From Candidatus Schekmanbacteria bacterium GWA2_38_11 (GTDB taxonomy: Bacteria; Schekmanbacteria; GWA2-38-11): DNA of 9,012 bases. Below are positions 6,381-9,012 of the stretch, one piece after another. Below the pieces are notes generated by a model. It was not told the origin of the DNA and ran no database searches. It saw only the letters and a program-made list of their open reading frames with translations. The stretch lies in NCBI GenBank assembly GCA_001790645.1, contig MGDB01000022.1:1-9012 (forward strand), read 5' to 3'. The position numbers were made by a program, and so were the translations under genes. The number at the start of each line of letters is the position of its first letter. Position 1 is the stretch's first letter.

Positions 6381-7406
6381 ATGAAAGATCTTGATGACAT
6401 CTTAGAAATCGCAGCAGGGTATCAGGTTTCAAAATCCTTATTTGCGGCTGTTGAATTTAATGTATTTAATAGCCTCTCAGGGAAAGGAAAGACGATCAAG
6501 CAGCTTTCCTCTGAACTAAAACTACCTAAGCGCTCATTGTTCCGTCTTCTTGGGGTCTGCACAGCCTGCGGGTTGCTTAAAAAGAAAGACGGGAAGTATT
6601 ATAATAGCAAAGCAGCAGAGAGATTCCTGGTTGAAAATAAGCCCGGATATATTGGAGATTTTTGCAAGGCAAACAACAACTTTCTTTACAATTCGTGGGG
6701 AAAGATTGAGGAGATAATAAAGTCAGATAAATTCCATTCTGTTTTTGGAGGTAAAGGGGATACCATAGATAGAGTTGCAATTGATCCAAAGATAGTAAGG
6801 GTCTCGCATAAAGCCCAGCATAACTACAGCATAAATCCTGCGAAGGAGTTAGCAGAGAAGTTTGACTTCTCAAAGTATAAGGACCTGTTAGATTTAGGAG
6901 GAGGTTCCGGAATACTGTCCATAATGGCAGTAAAAAAATACCCTCACCTTACCGCAACAGTCTTTGATTTTACTCCGGTATGTGAGATTGCAAAAGAGAT
7001 AATTGCTGAGCACGGAGTAGAGGACAGGGTCAGAACCTGTCCGGGGAACATAATCAAAGATGAGTTCCCAAAAGGGGCTGATCTGATTTTAATATCTGGA
7101 ATACTTGACGGCTACGACGAAGAAGGCTGTTATGCCATGATCAAAAAAGCCTACGACTATCTTCCCAAAGGAGGAGGTATCATACTAAAAGAATCAATAA
7201 TAGACGATGGTCGCACAGGGCCGCTCTTTCCGGCTATTTTCTCTCTTGCCCTTCTGATAGAGACAAGAGGAGGCGATTCAAGATCAAGAGGAGAGATGAG
7301 CGGCTGGCTTAAGAAAGCAGGGTTTACGGGTATTAAATTTACACCGCTTCACGAGATAAGCGGCTCTTACAGAGCATTAGGAATAGTTACAGCAAAGAAA
7401 GCCTGA
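6381..7406 (+). CDS. Two-domain SAM-dependent O-methyltransferase (plant COMT/HIOMT-like family)
   Basis: 341 residues, normal for the family. Residues ~12-85 form the winged-helix dimerisation domain (ILEIAAGYQVSKSLFAAVE, then TIKQLSSELKLPKRSLFRLL). The catalytic domain has motif I LLDLGGGSGIL (169-179) for SAM, an acidic VFDF (194-197), and late motifs YDYLPKGGGIILKESIIDD (258-276) and RSRGEMSGWLKKAGF (301-315). Family enzymes methylate hydroxyl groups of phenolic, polyketide, carotenoid or tetrapyrrole substrates; I cannot tell which. The position of the catalytic His in plant enzymes (HDW followed by acidic residues) is read here as D243 in ILDGYDEE, so the base may differ. SD GAGGA (6370-6374) is 6 nt before the ATG. 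The hairpin at 7430 probably terminates it. No other biosynthetic genes sit beside it. Confidence 0.86.
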   Translation: MKDLDDILEIAAGYQVSKSLFAAVEFNVFNSLSGKGKTIKQLSSELKLPKRSLFRLLGVCTACGLLKKKDGKYYNSKAAERFLVENKPGYIGDFCKANNNFLYNSWGKIEEIIKSDKFHSVFGGKGDTIDRVAIDPKIVRVSHKAQHNYSINPAKELAEKFDFSKYKDLLDLGGGSGILSIMAVKKYPHLTATVFDFTPVCEIAKEIIAEHGVEDRVRTCPGNIIKDEFPKGADLILISGILDGYDEEGCYAMIKKAYDYLPKGGGIILKESIIDDGRTGPLFPAIFSLALLIETRGGDSRSRGEMSGWLKKAGFTGIKFTPLHEISGSYRALGIVTAKKA

Positions 7407-7424
7407 TGTAGTTAGCTTTAAGCT

Positions 7425-7451
7425 GTAGGGCAAGGCTTTAGCCTTGCTTTT
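7425..7451 (+). terminator. Hairpin GCAAGGC-TTTA-GCCTTGC followed by TTTT
   Basis: A perfect 7-bp stem (7430-7436 with 7441-7447), TTTA loop and T4 tract lie 23 nt after the O-methyltransferase stop, fitting a rho-independent terminator. GTAG precedes the stem (7425-7428), so it is also a reverse-oriented member of the hairpin-plus-CCTAC repeat family. Confidence 0.6.
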
Positions 7452-7522
7452 AGCAACTACATTCTTAACAAGTTAAAGCCGTGTTTGTTAGACGGTTGCC
7501 TGCCTCGGACAGTCAGGCAAGA

Positions 7523-7542
7523 CCTGCCTGCCGGCAGGCAGG
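7523..7542. repeat. Perfect 20-nt palindrome centred on CCGG
   Basis: CCTGCCTGCC (7523-7532) is followed directly by its reverse complement GGCAGGCAGG (7533-7542). It is markedly GC-rich against AT-rich surroundings and abuts the GGATTC repeat at 7552. Confidence 0.8.
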
Positions 7543-7551
7543 CGGGGACAG

Positions 7552-7583
7552 CGTCTGGATTCTCGCTTTCGTGGGAATGACGG
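7552..7583 (+). repeat. Dispersed palindromic repeat, TCTGGATTC...GGAATGACG type
   Basis: ATTCTCGC (7559-7566) and GTGGGAAT (7571-7578) form an 8-bp stem with two G-U pairs around a TTTC loop, flanked by CGTCTGG and GACGG. It is the same family as the elements at 8796 and 8863 on the other side of the dehydrogenase gene. Confidence 0.7.
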
Positions 7584-7683
7584 CCCTTTAATATTTTTTA
7601 CCCCAATGCAAAGCATTAAGGAATTCTTTTGATTAAAATGTAGGACACATTCCCCAAATGTGCCTAAGATAATTATTTCATTC

Positions 7684-7710
7684 GGTTCGTTCGGGGGACG
7701 AACCCTACAA
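7684..7710. repeat. Hairpin GGTTCGT...ACGAACC followed by CTACAA
   Basis: Seven-base arms (7684-7690, 7698-7704) enclose TCGGGGG and are followed by CCTAC (7704-7708). It lies 15 nt beyond the stop of the minus-strand dehydrogenase gene and, with no T-run, looks more like a repeat than a terminator. Confidence 0.55.
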
Positions 7711-7724
7711 ATTGCATTTCATGA

Positions 7725-8768
7725 TTACGGATTAACAATTACTGAAATTGCAGCAGGGTCTTTCAGCCGTGTTTCAAAGGCGTAATTTATCTTTTCTAAA
7801 GGGAATGTATGGGTGATTAATCTCTTTGCATTGATGGCACCAATCTGCAGCATTCCGAGGGATTCCTTCATTTCAGTTCTTGTATGTGCAGTAGAGCCCT
7901 GAATCCTTAAATCCCTGCGCATTATTTCTCTCAAGTTAAGAGTATCAGAGGGGTCTCTCACGCCTACTGCTATAAATACTCCACCCTTTTTTATTACCTT
8001 TATTGCAGGTTCAAGAGTCGGTGCGTTTCCGCCTGCAAGCTCCACAGAGAAGTCAACCCCGATATTTTCTGTTGCATCAAGGATTGATTTAACAGGGTCT
8101 TCAAATGTAGTTGGGTTTATAGCCTTCCCGCCTGTAAGCTCCTGGGCAAGGTCAAGGCGGGACTGGTTTATATCGATGATGAAGAAATCCTTAATCCCAA
8201 GATGTTTCATGACCTGAACCATCAAAAGACCGAGGTTTCCTATGCCAAAGATAGCTCCTGTTGATTTTGAATTAAATTTCATACCAGAAACTTTCAGACT
8301 GTAATATACAACGGCTGTGTGGTGGGTAAGGGTTGCTTCATCAAAGGAAATTCCGTCAGGGATTTTAAAGGCAAAGGATGATTTAGCTTTTATATATTCT
8401 GACAGTCCTCCAGGAGAGTTAAACCCGACAGCATGAATTTGATTACAGGAGTTTTCATGCCCTTTTTTGCAGTAATAACATTTACCGCACCCCCAGAATG
8501 GCTGCACCACAACCCTGTCACCGGCTTTTAAGTTTTTAACTCCAGGGGATATCTCTTCCACTATACCCGAAATTTCATGTCCCGGTGTTTCATCAATTTT
8601 ATAAGGGATTATGTTTATCTGCTTTTGCTGATTGTAGCGGTAAAGATCAGTTCCTGACACAGCGCAGGATTTTACTTTTATGAGAATCTCTCCCTTGCCA
8701 GGTTCCGGCTTAGCTACCTCATCAATTACAAATTTCTTTTCATACCCTTTCCAGTGAGCTATTTTCAT
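7725..8768 (-). CDS. Zinc-dependent alcohol dehydrogenase, MDR superfamily
   Basis: 347 residues, the standard length of medium-chain zinc dehydrogenases. The N-terminal GroES-like domain has the catalytic-zinc residues C35 and H64-E65 (GHE) and the structural-zinc set C94, C97, C100 and C108 (GCGKCYYC...C). The Rossmann fold has GIGNLG (175-180) and an acidic residue, D199, at the end of the second strand, which favours NAD(H) over NADP(H). At the place where relatives carry Glu or Cys as a further catalytic-zinc ligand, this protein has H149-H150 (LTHHTAVV). It should oxidise an alcohol or polyol, or reduce the matching carbonyl; the substrate is unknown. Cytoplasmic. I see no Shine-Dalgarno before the ATG, but TATAAC (8781-8776) would fit a nearly leaderless transcript. 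It is a single gene, flanked by related palindromic repeats. Confidence 0.9.
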   Translation of the reverse strand: MKIAHWKGYEKKFVIDEVAKPEPGKGEILIKVKSCAVSGTDLYRYNQQKQINIIPYKIDETPGHEISGIVEEISPGVKNLKAGDRVVVQPFWGCGKCYYCKKGHENSCNQIHAVGFNSPGGLSEYIKAKSSFAFKIPDGISFDEATLTHHTAVVYYSLKVSGMKFNSKSTGAIFGIGNLGLLMVQVMKHLGIKDFFIIDINQSRLDLAQELTGGKAINPTTFEDPVKSILDATENIGVDFSVELAGGNAPTLEPAIKVIKKGGVFIAVGVRDPSDTLNLREIMRRDLRIQGSTAHTRTEMKESLGMLQIGAINAKRLITHTFPLEKINYAFETRLKDPAAISVIVNP

Positions 8769-8775
8769 ATTTAAT

Positions 8776-8781
8776 GTTATA
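8776..8781 (-). promoter_or_regulatory. Possible -10 element (TATAAC) for the dehydrogenase gene
   Basis: On the minus strand TATAAC ends 7 nt before the ATG at 8768, which would put transcription start at about the start codon. No good -35 hexamer is seen at the right distance, so this is weak. Confidence 0.25.
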
Positions 8782-8795
8782 AGACTCCATCTTCA

Positions 8796-8822
8796 GTCAT
8801 TCCTGCGAAAGCAGGAATCCAG
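8796..8822 (-). repeat. Dispersed palindromic repeat, inverted copy (GTCATTCCTGC-GAAA-GCAGGAATCCAG)
   Basis: A perfect 8-bp stem pairs ATTCCTGC (8799-8806) with GCAGGAAT (8811-8818) around GAAA. Read on the minus strand it becomes CTGGATTC...TTTC...GAATGAC, the same frame as the copies at 7552 and 8863. Confidence 0.75.
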
Positions 8823-8841
8823 GTTTTTATGGTATTCTGGT

Positions 8842-8918
8842 TCCCCGTTTTCACGGGGACGACGTCTGGATTCCCACTGGAGTTTACCCCATACTCCGAT
8901 ACGGGGTGGGAATGACAG
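8842..8918 (+). repeat. Compound palindromic repeat: TCCCCGT-TTTC-ACGGGGA hairpin plus nested GGATTCCCAC...GTGGGAATGAC
   Basis: The first hairpin (8842-8848 with 8853-8859) has a TTTC loop like the other copies. It is followed by TCTGGATTCCCAC (8865-8877) and GTGGGAATGACAG (8906-8918), whose arms enclose an inner imperfect stem, ACCCCATA (8886-8893) against TACGGGGT (8900-8907). The TTTC loop of the simpler copies has thus been replaced by a second palindrome. Confidence 0.65.
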
Positions 8919-9012
8919 CAAAAACCCTAAAGCAGTTACATTAGATTAAATTAAAGATTACATAGATTTTAATAAAACATCATTCTGGCTGTAATAAAAC
9001 TTTTAATGAATT

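Larger units (their letters stand above)
7407..7724. other. Repeat-filled convergent gap between O-methyltransferase and alcohol dehydrogenase genes
   Basis: This stretch has no gene. It contains, in order, the hairpin at 7425-7451, the inverted arms TTGCCTG/CAGGCAA (7496-7502/7514-7520), a 20-nt perfect palindrome (7523-7542), a GGATTC...GAATGAC repeat (7552-7583) and a GGTTCGT/ACGAACC hairpin (7684-7704). The flanking genes converge here. Confidence 0.75.

Noticed and set aside
6120..7583. CRISPR-like array from the repeated palindromes
   Set aside because: Repeats are dissimilar in sequence, irregularly spaced and interrupted by genes; there are no cas genes.

Overview
The window is AT-rich bacterial DNA. 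It reads as a chromosomal segment with compact genes and intergenic gaps full of short palindromic repeats. The gene content (a Tat-exported four-cluster ferredoxin, a HybB/NrfD membrane subunit, membrane-anchored GcvH-like proteins) and the repeat style suggest a diderm anaerobe or facultative anaerobe, possibly an uncultured lineage (Desulfobacterota, Nitrospirota or a candidate phylum such as Schekmanbacteria). That placement is an impression, not a measurement; no rRNA or tRNA is present to fix it.

Region 1 (1-4073, minus strand) is one tight operon read right to left: a membrane-anchored GcvH-like protein, a HybA-like Tat-exported ferredoxin for four [4Fe-4S] clusters, a ten-helix HybB/NrfD-family quinone-site subunit, a second membrane-anchored GcvH-like protein, and a third GcvH-like protein with an extra cysteine-rich N-terminal domain that runs off the left edge. 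Three glycine-cleavage-H-like domains around a HybA/HybB electron-transfer module, with no gcvP, gcvT or lpd in view, is the most interesting content. The inferred picture is a membrane complex: a periplasmic ferredoxin and a quinone-reactive NrfD core, with lipoyl-carrier-like domains anchored on the cytoplasmic face. The lysine that carries lipoate in true GcvH is only partly matched, so the chemistry is open.

Region 2 (4074-4797) is a 0.7-kb non-coding gap between divergent transcription units. It holds a double-hairpin repeat with a CTACCCGGGTAG centre, a cluster of TTCAACA/TGTTGAA palindromes, and a sigma70-like promoter for the plus-strand genes.

Region 3 (4798-7406, plus strand) has three unremarkable enzymes: a class I SAM methyltransferase, a PNPOx-like flavin split-barrel protein, and a two-domain O-methyltransferase whose usual catalytic His position appears to be Asp. 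The gaps between them contain terminator-like hairpins and repeats.

Region 4 (7407-9012) holds a minus-strand zinc-dependent alcohol dehydrogenase (MDR family) flanked on both sides by related palindromic repeats. I see no functional link between regions 3-4 and the operon of region 1.
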